Source: a bacterium
GTDB taxonomy: Bacteria; Joyebacterota; Joyebacteria; Joyebacterales; Joyebacteraceae
Length of the DNA stretch: 53,346 bases
Assembly (NCBI GenBank): GCA_025774245.1
Contig: JALGWI010000023.1
Coordinates: forward strand, 1-53,346
Reading direction: 5' to 3'
Shown here one piece after another: positions 40,437 through 51,400 of the stretch. The notes below the pieces were generated by a model. That model ran no database searches. It was not told the origin of the DNA and was given only the letters and a program-made list of their open reading frames with translations. The position numbers were made by a program, and so were the translations under genes. Each line of letters begins with the position of its first letter. Within the stretch, counting starts at the first letter, position 1.

Positions 40437-41945
40437 CTACTTCGTCGCCTCGATCACGCCCGGCGGGGGCGCCATCGGCGGACTGGCGTGGTACGTGTTG
40501 TCGATGGTGAAGACGCCGGTCATCGCGTTCAGGATGCCAACGTGCCACCACCAGTTCTCGCCGCAGGTCGTCGTCGGGGCAGGAAGCTCGTGGAGGAGCA
40601 GGTTCCCCGCGTAGATCTGAACGACCGCGTTCGAGGTCGCGAGCGTTCCGTCGCCCGACCACTCGTAAATGGCGTAGGTGTAGTCGCCGGAGTACTCCGG
40701 GAGCACGGTGATGGTCTCGGGGCCGTACCCCTGAGTCTCGTCGGTGTCGAGCTGCGTGTACGGGGACTCCGTGAGCGAGCCCTCGTCCCCGAAGTACACG
40801 TGGTAGTACGTCGGAGGATCGGTCGGTATCCACATGTGCGAGTCGAGGTCGCGCGGGTCCGCGCCCCAGGTGAGCACGAAGCGGAACTCGTCCGTGTCGA
40901 CGATCGGCACGATCACGATGTTCCGCACGACGGTCGCCCCGGCGTCCACGTCGACCGTCGCCGCCTGCGGGAGGAATCCCTCCTTCGCGGCGGTCACGGG
41001 CACCGCGTCGCCCGGAACGACACCGGAGACGCTGTAGTCGCCGTTCGCGTCGGTCACCGTCGCCTCGCCGCCCACGACGACGTCGACGTCCGGAACCCCG
41101 AGCCCGCTCGTGGCGTTGGTCACCCGGCCGTGGACCGTGCCCGGAGTCTCGGTGTTCGGGCAGCCCGGATCGAGATCGGCCGGGATGATCATTGGCAGAT
41201 CGAGCGAAGTGCCGTCGCACAGTCCGTTCAGCGTCACGAGTTTCATGGTGGCGCCGTCGCAGTAGCCGCCGTTCCCGAACACGTTCGACTTGAGCTGCGT
41301 GAGGAGATCGCCGGCTTCACCCGTCTTCGAGTAGCAGACGTAGAGGTTCGCCTTGTCCTCGCGGCCCTCGCTCTTGGTGACGGCCAGGACGCCGCCCGGG
41401 AGCATCCCCTCGAGCGCGGCGATCATCGCCGCGCCGTCCAGGTCGGACTTCTGGGCACTGGCGATGTTCGTCTGCGAGCAGGCGAGCTCGTCGAAGGCCC
41501 ACTTGCCCATGGGGAAGATCCCGTGGACGCCCGTGTGCGGATTGCCGCCCCCGATCCACGGGAAGAGATCGTCGCAGCCTGGAGGCTGCATGCCGGGATC
41601 GCCCAGGACCTCGCTCTTCGGACGCGTGTTCAGGCTCGGCATCTTCGTGTGGTCGCTGACGCCGATGTAGTAGGTGTCGGTCTTCGTCTGGCTGGCCATC
41701 CCGACGACCTTGACGCCCTGCGCCGGCGTGCCGCCCACGGCGTCGCAGAACTGGGCGTGGAACGTGCCCAGCTCACCCATGTCGATGCTCACCGTCCCGT
41801 CGGTCGAGGTGGTGGCCTCGCCCGCGTACACCTGGTCGGCGCCGCTCGGGCTCGTGCTCGTCGACGAGCAGCCGCCCAGGATCAGAAGCCCCGCGGCAGC
41901 TACGGCCAGCAGGACACACGCCCGCACTCTCCAGCTTGAAGCCAT
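40437..41945 (-). CDS. Lipoprotein with carboxypeptidase-regulatory-like domain
   Basis: A 502-residue lipoprotein: VLLAVAAAGLLILGGCSSTS contains the signal and lipobox (LGG-Cys), followed by a Ser/Thr linker. Residues about 40-275 form a Cys-containing domain of unknown type (ACSQTNIASAQ, NGGYCDGATMKLVTLN). Next is a carboxypeptidase-regulatory-like beta-sandwich (GTVHGRVTNATSGLGVPDVD ... DANGDYSVSGVVPGD) and a C-terminal domain with FVLTWGADPRDLDSHMWIP, the start of a common domain in surface proteins of this kind of bacteria. ATG 41945 has AAGGAGG 5 nt upstream. The role is structural or binding, at the cell envelope. Confidence 0.85.
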   Translation of the reverse strand: MASSWRVRACVLLAVAAAGLLILGGCSSTSTSPSGADQVYAGEATTSTDGTVSIDMGELGTFHAQFCDAVGGTPAQGVKVVGMASQTKTDTYYIGVSDHTKMPSLNTRPKSEVLGDPGMQPPGCDDLFPWIGGGNPHTGVHGIFPMGKWAFDELACSQTNIASAQKSDLDGAAMIAALEGMLPGGVLAVTKSEGREDKANLYVCYSKTGEAGDLLTQLKSNVFGNGGYCDGATMKLVTLNGLCDGTSLDLPMIIPADLDPGCPNTETPGTVHGRVTNATSGLGVPDVDVVVGGEATVTDANGDYSVSGVVPGDAVPVTAAKEGFLPQAATVDVDAGATVVRNIVIVPIVDTDEFRFVLTWGADPRDLDSHMWIPTDPPTYYHVYFGDEGSLTESPYTQLDTDETQGYGPETITVLPEYSGDYTYAIYEWSGDGTLATSNAVVQIYAGNLLLHELPAPTTTCGENWWWHVGILNAMTGVFTIDNTYHASPPMAPPPGVIEATK

Positions 41946-42136
41946 GATCGCCTCCTTCGTCTCGTGGTCTGTTCCCGCGTTGCCCTCACGTCGACCGGCC
42001 GGGCGGACTCCCACGGCGCCCGGAAGGCGCTCGCCTGTGGCCGCGGACGCGCGATCGGAAGGGGCGCCTCTCGACGCAGACCGCCCTGGCGCGGAGCCTC
42101 CCGCGACCGTCGTTCGGGACCGTTAGATTCACCGCG

Positions 42137-42164
42137 AGCATATCACAGCCGGGAACGGTGTCAA
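42137..42164 (-). promoter_or_regulatory. Minus-strand promoter of the second lipoprotein
   Basis: Minus strand: TTGACA (plus 42159-42164), 16 nt, extended -10 TGATATGCT (plus 42137-42142 plus TG). The leader to ATG 41945 is about 185 nt and has no visible terminator. Confidence 0.62.
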
Positions 42165-42268
42165 TCTCTAACCGCTTGTCCCGCCGCCGGTTCGGGCGAC
42201 CGGCCCCCCCCCCGCAACCGGCGTTCCTCCGTCCCGAGCAGCGATTCTGCGGAATCCTCACGATTTTG

Positions 42269-42297
42269 TTGACAGATTCCAGAAACTGCGCTACACT
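42269..42297 (+). promoter_or_regulatory. Promoter of the giant subtilase gene
   Basis: Consensus TTGACA (42269-42274), 17 nt, TACACT (42292-42297). The predicted start is near 42304. It diverges from the minus-strand lipoprotein promoter. Confidence 0.75.
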
Positions 42298-42317
42298 GAC
42301 CTCACCGGGGAAGCCAA

Positions 42318-42353
42318 GCGGACCAGGCCTTTCAGAGGCTGGGTCCGCCTTTT
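42318..42353 (+). terminator. Intrinsic terminator in the leader of the giant subtilase
   Basis: GCGGACC (42318-42324) pairs with GGTCCGC (42342-42348), with an inner GGCCT/AGGCT helix, followed by CTTTTGCTTT. It starts about 14 nt after the transcription start and 60 nt before the ATG. Together with the promoter it makes a short RNA unless transcription reads through. Confidence 0.65.
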
Positions 42354-42409
42354 GCTTTGCGGCTCCGGCGACGCACGAGTAGGCTTAAGGAACCCTTGGA
42401 GGGCTTCCC

Positions 42410-45400
42410 ATGAGGATCCGTTCCGTCCTGCCGACGCTCGTTCTCCTCTCTCTCCTCGCAGCGAGCGCGACGTCCGGGCGCGTGCCCGGACACGAGATCG
42501 ATCTCGCGAGTCGCCGGTTCATTCCCTCCGAGAGGATCTTGGAGAAGGAGACCGACGGTCACGCCGTCATCCAGTTCCACCGCATCCCGACAGCCGCGGA
42601 GAGGCAGGAGCTCGAGCGCCGGGGCATCCGGCTCCTCGAGTACGTGCCGAACTACGCCTGGACGGCGTCCGTCAGGGGAGGAGCGACCTCGACTCTCGAC
42701 CGATCGCTCGTACGCTCCGTGTTCGAGCTCCTGCCCGAGGACAAGATCGCGGCCCGTGCGGTCGACCGCGAGGTCGTCCGCGCGTACCTCTACGGGGACG
42801 TCGAGGACGGCGCGAGCGTGGTGGCGAGGCACGGGACGATCATCGAGGAGGACCGGGAGTCGGTCACGCTGGAGCTCTCGACGAGCGTCCACGCCCTCGC
42901 GGCGGAGGACGCCGTCAAGTACGTCGACGTCGCCCGGCCCGCGATCGAGACGAACAACGACGAGATGCGGGAGAACGTCCGCGCGAACGAGGTCCAGGCG
43001 CCGCCGTACGGCCTGAGCGGCCAGGGCCTTCCCCTCGGCATCTGGGACCAGGGCAACGTTTCGGCCGACCACGACGACTTCAGCGGCAGGCTCCAGATCC
43101 CCGATCCCGCCTTCACGAATTACCACGCCACGCTCGTCGCCGGGATCATGGCCGGCGACGGGACCCGCAGCATCTTCTACGGGGGCGAGCCGCTCCAGTG
43201 GCGGGGCGTCGCGACCGAGGCCAACATCTTCTCGTACGACTGGCCGGTCAACGTCTGGGACATGGACGAGGAGCTCGGCCACGCCATCGACAACTACAGC
43301 ATCATCCTCTCCCAGAACTCCTGGGGCTGGGACCTCTGCTACGACTACTGCACCATGCTCGGCGCCTACGACGACTGGAGCCAGAACTACGACAAGATCG
43401 TCAGCGGGAGCCTGGGGAAGAAGGTCTCGGTCATCTTCTCCGCCGGGAACGAGGCCGACTGCAGTCAGTGCGCGTGGGCGCTCGACCACTATCCTTACGG
43501 CACGGTCACCGGTCCCGGCGCGACGGCGAAGAACACGATCGGCGTCGCGAGCCACGAGAGCGACACCGACAACCTGAGCGACTTCAGCGGCCGGGGACCG
43601 ACCGCCGACGGACGGATCAAGCCAGAGCTCTCGGCCCCCGGGTGCAAGGACTCCGGGGGCATCACGTCCACGTACACGAGCAACAACTACAACAGCATGT
43701 TTTGCGGGACGTCGTTCGCCGCGCCGGCCGTCTCGGGGTGCGCGGCCGTCATCCAGGAGGACTTCCTCGACAAGTTCGGGCGCGAGGCCTGGCCCTCGAC
43801 GGTGAAGGCGCTCCTGATCGAGGGAGCGCGGGACCTGGGCTACCCGGGACCCGACTACAGCTACGGATTCGGTGGCGTGGACGTCCAGAGCTCGGTCGAC
43901 ATCATCCGGGCGGACGACGGGACCGGCGACCTCATCAAAGAGAGGTCGATCACGACCGGCGAGGTCTACGAGGCCGCGATCATCGTCGAGGACGTGAGCC
44001 AGCTCATGGTGACGCTCGCGTGGGACGATTACTTCGGGAGCTACACCGGCGTGGGGAAGAAGCTCGTCAACGACCTCGACCTCGAGCTCGTGTCGCCCAG
44101 CAGGGCCGTCTACTACCCGTGGACCCTGAACCCCTCGGTCCCGTGGTCGTTCGCCAACAAGGGCGTCGACGACGTCAACAACGTCGAGAAGCTCGAGGTG
44201 AGCGCCGCCGAGGTCGGCACGTGGACCGTCCGCGTGCGCGCGACGTTCCTTCCCGAGCCCGACCAGGACTTCTCGCTCGTCACGAACATCTCCGGCATCC
44301 CCAATCCGCCGCCCGCCCCGCCCACGGGGCTCGGGGCCGTTCCCGGGCCCGACGAGGGGGGAATCTCCGTCTCCTGGGACGCCAACGCCGAGACCGACTT
44401 CCACCACTACCGTCTGGAGCGCTCGACGAGCGCGTCGTTCGGCCCGGGGACTTCCTCGTTCACGGGCACTCACACGACGTTCCGCGATTCGGGCCTCGTC
44501 CCGGGCGAGACGTACTACTACCGGGTCTTCGCCGTCGACGATCACGCACACGAGAGCGACCCGAGCGGCACGGTGTCGACCGAGGCGCTCGACCTCGTGC
44601 CGGACATCCCGACCGGGTTCGACGCCCTCTCGGGGCCCGGCGACGGTGACATCTCGCTCCTGTGGGATCCCAACGCCGAGTTCGACATCGACCACTACCG
44701 GGTGGAGCGTGACACGACGGCCCTCTTCGGGAGCGGGACGTTCTCGTTCACGACGAGCGCGACGACCGCGATCGACGGGGGGCTCCCGACGGGACGCGCG
44801 TACTACTATCGCGTGTTCGCCGTCGACAACGGCGGGAACGAGAGCGGCGCGAGCAACACGGCCTCGGCGTACTCGATCGACGCCGCGCCGGCGCCGCCGG
44901 CAGGGCTCGTGGCGGTCCCGGGTCCCGACGAGGGTGAGATCTCGCTCTCGTGGAACGCCAGTCCCGAGCCCGACTTCGCGTTCTACCGGCTCGAGCGCGA
45001 CACGACGCCCGCGTTCGGTCCCGGATCGGTATCGACCGTGACGAGCGACACGACCCTCGTGGACTCCGGCCTCGTTGCCGGACAGACCTACTACTACCGT
45101 GCGTTCGCCTCCGACGCCGCCGGCCACGAGAGCGGCTCGAGCGCGACGGCGTCGGCCCCGGCGGGGGACGCGGCTCCAGCGACGCCGACCGGCCTCGCCG
45201 CGGTGCCCGGGCCCGCCGACGGTGAGATCACCCTCTCGTGGGACGCGAACCCCGAGCCCGACATCGACCACTATCGGCTCGAGCGCGACACGACGCCGGC
45301 GTTCTCCGCTCCCGCGTCGCTCACGACCGCAAACACGGTCCTCGTCGACACGGGTCTGACGCCTGGCGTGACGTACTACTACCGCGCGTTCGCCGTCGAC

Positions 45401-48400
45401 ACGGGAGACAACGAGAGCGGCCCGAGCGGGACGGTCTCCGCCGTGCCGCAGAACCTGGGCCCGATGCCTCCTACGAACGTCGCCGCCGTCCCCGGCAGCA
45501 TGACGGGGCAGATACAGATCAGCTGGGACGCGAGCCCGGAGCCGGACCTCGATCACTACCGCGGCGAACGGTCGACCAACGACGCGTTCGGTCCGGGGAC
45601 CGTCTCCTTCGTGGCGGGCTTCACGGCGTTCCTCGATTCCGGCCTCGTGCCGGGGGGCATGTACTACTACCGCGTCCTCGCGGTCGACACCGCCGGAGAG
45701 GAGGGCGGTCCGAGCCTGCCCGCGTCGGCCACGGCGCAGGACTTCGCGCCGGACACGCCGGCCGACTTCGACGCCTCGGCGGGACCGGGCGACGGCGAGG
45801 TCACTGCGAGCTGGCGCGCGAACAGCGAGGCCGACATCGCCCACTACGTCGTCCAGCGGCACGTGAGCCCGTCGTTCGGCCCAGGCACCGTCGAGTTCAC
45901 GACGACCGACACGACCTACGTCGACGCCGGTCTCTCGTCCGGCACGGTGTACTACTACAGGGCGTTCGCCGTCGACATGTACGGCTACGAGAGCAGCCCG
46001 ACCAGTGCCAAGTGGGTCGTCTCCCAGAACATGCCGCCGGCGGCGCCGACCGGCCTTGCGGTCGTGCCGGGAGCGGCGAGCGGAGAGATCACGGTCTCGT
46101 GGGACGCCAACGACGAGCTCGACCTCGACCACTACAGGCTCGAGCGCGACACGACGCCGGCGTTCGGCGGGGGGACCGTCTCGACCACGACGACGGACAC
46201 GACGCACGACGACTCCGGCCTCGTGCCGGGCGGCACGTACTACTACCGGGTCTTCGCCGTCGACTCGGCCTCGAACGAGAGCGACCCGTCCGAGACCGCG
46301 TCGGCGGACGCAAGAGGCGCGCCGCCGGCCGCCCCGACCGGCCTCATTGCGGTGCCTGGTGCCGGGGACGGTGAGGTAGCGGTCTCGTGGGACGCCAACA
46401 GCGAGCCCGGCATCGATCACTACCGCCTCGAACGCGACACGACGCCGTCGTTCGGGCCGGGCACGGCCTCGTTCACGACGCCGGGCACGACGTACGAAGA
46501 CGCAGGCCTCGTTCCGGGCGACACGTACTACTACCGGGTCTTCGCCGTCACCGGAGCGGGGGACGAGAGCCAGCCGAGCGACACGGCGTGGTCGGAGGCG
46601 ACGGAATCGGGTCCGGCGGCTCCGACGGGACTCGCGGCAGTACCTGGACCGGGCGAGGGCGAGATCTCGGTCACGTGGGATCCCAGCGGCGAGCCCGACC
46701 TCGACCACTACCGGCTCGAGCGGGACACGACGCCGGCGTTCGGGCCGGGGACCGTCTCGCTCACGACGATCTCGACCACGCACGACGACGCGGGCCTCGT
46801 GCCCGGGGCGACCTACTACTACCGCGCCTTCGTCGTCGACTCGGACGGCGACGAGAGCGCTCCGAGCGCGACCGCCTGGGCCGAGGCGACCGATCTCCCA
46901 CCGGCCGCCCCGACCGGCCTCGCCGCATCGCCCGGCCCGGCCGACGGCGACATCGCCGTCTCCTGGGACGCGAACGGTGAGTCCGACCTCGATCACTACC
47001 GGCTCGAGCGGGACACGACGCCGGCGTTCGGGCCGGGGACCGTCTCGCTCACGACGACGTCGACCACGCACGACGACGCGGGCCTCGTTCCGGGCGACAC
47101 GTACTACTACCGTGCCCTCGCTGTCGACGCGGGAGGGAACGAGAGCGGCCCGAGCGGGACGGACTCGGCCGTCGCGACCGACCTCACGCCGGCGGCGCCG
47201 ACCGGGCTCGACGCCGTCTCGGGTCCGGGCGACGGGGAGATCTCGGTCTCGTGGGACGCGAACGGGGAGCCCGACCTCGACCACTACCGGATCGAGCGCG
47301 ACACGACGCCGGCGTTCGGTCCCGGCACCGTGTCGTTCACCGTGACCGGCACGTCGCACGTGGACCCCGCCCTGGTGTTGGGTGCGGTCTACTACTACCG
47401 CGCGTTCGCCGTGGACGCGGGCGGCAACGAGAGCGCGGCGAGCGATCCGTCGTCGGCGACCGCGCTCGACGTCGGGCCGGCGGCCCCGACGGGGCTCGCG
47501 GCCGTTCCTGGACCCGCCGAGGGCGAGATCTCGGTCTCCTGGAACGCCAACGGTGAGTCCGACCTCGACCACTACCGGATCGAGCGCGACACGACGCCGG
47601 CGTTCGGCGCCGGCACCGTGTCGATCACGACGATCGGCACGTCCCACGTCGACGCAGGCCTGGTAGTCGGCGCGACCTACTACTACCGCGTGTTCGCCGT
47701 CGATGCGGGAGCGAACGAGAGCGACCCGAGCGACACGACGTCGGCGCCTTCGCAGAACGACCCGCCGTCGGCCCCGACGGGGCTCGCGGCCGTTCCTGGA
47801 CCCGGCGAGGGCGAGATCGCAGTGTCCTGGAACGCGAACGGTGAGGCTGACTTCGACCACTACCGTCTCGAACGCGACACGACGTCGGGGTTCGGGCCGG
47901 GGACCGTCTCGCTCGCGACGACCTCGACCACGCACGACGACGCGGGCCTCGCGCCCGGGACGACCTACTACTATCGCGCGTTCGCCGTCGACGTCGGCGG
48001 GAACGAGAGCGACCCGAGCGGAACGGCATCGGCGGAGGCCTCCGACCTCGCGCCGGCAGCTCCGACGGGCCTCGCCGCCGTGTCCGGGCCAGGCGGCGGC
48101 GACGTCTCGCTCTCCTGGAACGCCAACGGTGAGTCCGACCTCGACCACTACCGGATCGAGCGCGACACGACGCCGGCGTTCGGCGCCGGCACCGCGTCGT
48201 TCACCGTCATCGGCACGGCCCACGTCGACTCAGGTCTGACGCCGGGGGAGACCTACTACTACCGCGCGTTCGCCGTCGACGCCACGGGGAACGAGAGCGG
48301 GGCCGGCGGCACGGCGTCCGCGATCGCGCTCGACGCCCCGCCTGCATCTCCGACCGGACTCTCGGCCGTCGCGGGCCCCGCCGCCGACGAGATCTCCGTC

Positions 48401-51400
48401 TCGTGGAACGCGAACGGCGAGCCGGACTTCGACCACTACCGCCTCGAGCGCGACACGACGCCGTCGTTCGGGCCGGGGACGATCTCGGTCACGACGGCCG
48501 GCACGTCTCGCGTCGACTCCGGCCTCGTGCCGGGGACGACCTACTACTACAGGGTGTTCGCGGTCGACGCGGGCGGGACCGAGAGTGACCCGAGCGGCAC
48601 GGTCTCCGCGGCGCCGCCGAGCCAGGGGCCGCTGCCTCCCGCGAACCTTACCGCCGCGCCCGCCTTCAGGCGGGGACAGATCCAGATCGATTGGGACGCG
48701 AGCGCCGATCCGGACGTCGATCACTACCGTATGGAGCGTGACACGTCCCCGGCGTTCGGGCCGGGGAGCGTCTCCTTCAACGCCGGGTACACGTCGTTCC
48801 TCGACAGGAACCTCGTGCCGGGCGACGTCTACTACTACCGCGTCTTCTCCGTGAACGGTGAGGGCGAGGAGGGCGCCCCGAGCGAGACGGCGTGGTCGAT
48901 GGCGCAGGACTTCCATCCCAGCGCCCCGACCGGTCTCGTGGCGGTCGCGGGGCCTGGCGATGGCGAGATCACGACGAGGTGGAGCGCGAACCCGGAGCCC
49001 GACGTCGATCACTACCTGCTCGAGCGGCACACGAGCCCCTACTTCGGACCGGGTTCCTTCATGTTCACCGCGCCGGAGACGACCTACGTCGACTCGGGCC
49101 TGTCGTCGGGTGTGGCCTACTACTACAGGGTCTTCGCCGTCGACACCGACGGGTACGAGAGCGACGCGAGCGAGGTCGCGGGGGCTGTCGCCCAGGAGAC
49201 GCCACTCTCGCCGCCGACCGGCCTCACGGCCGTGCCGGGCGCGGGGGAGGGCGAGATCGCAGTCTCCTGGGACGCGAGCGGTGAGCCCCTGGTCGACCAC
49301 TACAGGCTCGAGCGCTCGACCTCCGCGTCGTTCGGCGTCGGGACGAGCTCGTTCACGACCAGCTTCACGGTCTTCGAGGACTCCGGCCTGACGCCGGGGA
49401 GGACGTACTACTACCGCGTGTTCGCCGTGGCCGCGACCGGGGGCGAGAGTCCTCCGAGCGCGAGCGACTCCGCCGTTGCGACCGACCTTGCGCCCGACGC
49501 GCCGACAGGGCTCGTTGCGCTCGCGGGGCCCGCCGACGGCGACATCTCGCTCTCGTGGAACGCCAACACCGAGTCCGACATCGACTACTATCGCGTCGAG
49601 CGCGACACGCTCGTCGCTTTTGGGCCGGGCACGGTCTCGTTCACCTCGGGCACCAACTCCACCGTCGATTCGGGGCTCCCGATGGGGGGCGCGTACTACT
49701 ACCGCGTCTTCGCCGTGGACGACGGCGGCAACGAGGGCGGTCCGAGCAACATCGCCTCCGCGTATCCCCTCGACCTCCCGCCTGCGCCGCCCGCCGGGCT
49801 GACGGCGCTCTCGGGTCCCGCCGAGGGCGAGATCTCCGTCTCGTGGTTCGCCAACGTCGAGCCCGACATCGACCACTATCGGCTCGAGCGCGACACGACG
49901 CCGGCGTTCGGGCCGGGAACCGTCTCGATCGAGACGGCCGCGACATCGCAGGTCGATTCCGGCCTCGTGATGGGAGCCACCTACTACTACCGCGTGTTCG
50001 CGGTAGACGTCACCGGGCACGAGAGCGAAGCGAGCGGGACGGCGTCGGCCCCCGCGCAGGACGTCGGTCCCGCGCCGCCGACCGGTCTCGACGCCGTGTC
50101 CGGTCCTGGCGAGGGCGAGATCTCGCTGACCTGGAACCCGAACGGAGAGCCCGACTTCGATCACTACCGGCTCGAGCGCGACACGTCGCCGGCCTTCGGT
50201 CCCGGGACGGTCTCGCTCACGACGTCCGCGACGTCCCGCGTCGACGGAGGCTTGACACCGGGCGACACGTACTACTACCGCCTCTTCGCCGTCGACGCCG
50301 AGGACAACGAGAGCGGGCCGAGCGCGACCGCGTCGACGGAAGCGGCCGATCTCGCACCGTCGGCGCCCACGGGCCTCGCGGCCGTGCCGGGCGCGGGTGA
50401 GGGCGAGGTGTCGGTCTCGTGGAACGCGAACGGCGAGCCCGACATCGACCACTACCGGCTGGAGCGCGACGACACGCCGGCGTTCGGGACCGGGACCGTC
50501 TCGTCCACGACGGCCGCGACGTCCCACGTCGACGGAGGCTTGACACCGGGCGACACGTACTACTACCGCGTCTTCTCCGTGGACGCCGCCGGGAACGAGA
50601 GCGCTCCGAGCGCGACGGACTCTGCGGTCGCGACCGACCTCCCGCCGGACGCACCGACGGGGCTCGCGGCGATCTCGGGGCCGCTCGAGGGGGAGATCTC
50701 GCTCACGTGGAACGGAAGCGGCGAGCCCGATTTCGATCACTACCGGCTCGAGCGCGACACGACGCCGGCCTTCGGCCCGGGGTCGGTGTCGGCGACGACG
50801 ACCTCGACGTCCCACACCGACTCGGGACTCGCGCCCGGCGACGCGTACTACTACCGGGTCTTCGCCGTCGACGGAGGCGGCAGCGAGAGTGCCCCGAGCG
50901 GAGCGGTCTCCGGGGTGGCACTCATCGTCGGACCGCTGCCTCCGGCGAACGTCGTCGCCGTGCCGGGCGTCAGGATGGGGCGCATCCAGATCAGCTGGGA
51001 CGCCAGCGAGGAGCCCGACCTCGACCACTACCGACTCGAGCGCGGGACGTCGCCGCTCTTTGGTCCCGGGACCGTCTCGTTCACCGCGAGCTTCACGTCG
51101 TTCCTCGACAGGGACCTCGTACCTGGCGACACCTACTACTACCGCGTCTTCTCGATCGACGGGAGCGGCGAGGAGGGGTCCCCGAGCAACACCGCCTCGG
51201 GCATGGCCCAGGACTTCGCTCCCGATCCGCCGACCGGCCTCGCGGCGGTGGCCGGGCCCGGCGGCGGCGAGGTGACCGTCACCTGGAACCCGAACGCCGA
51301 GGCCGACATCGACCACTACCGGCTGCAGCGCCACATCAGCCCCTCGTTCGGGCCGGGCTCCGCGGAGTTCACGACGTCCGGGACGATGTATCTCGACTCG

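Noticed and set aside
42332-48223. A 1963-codon open frame on the minus strand across the giant subtilase (also 48230-51604)
   Set aside because: It is antisense to the FN3 repeats. It is open because GC-rich codons of the repeats lack stop complements; its translation is an Arg/Val/Asp-rich series with no domain, signal or ribosome site.
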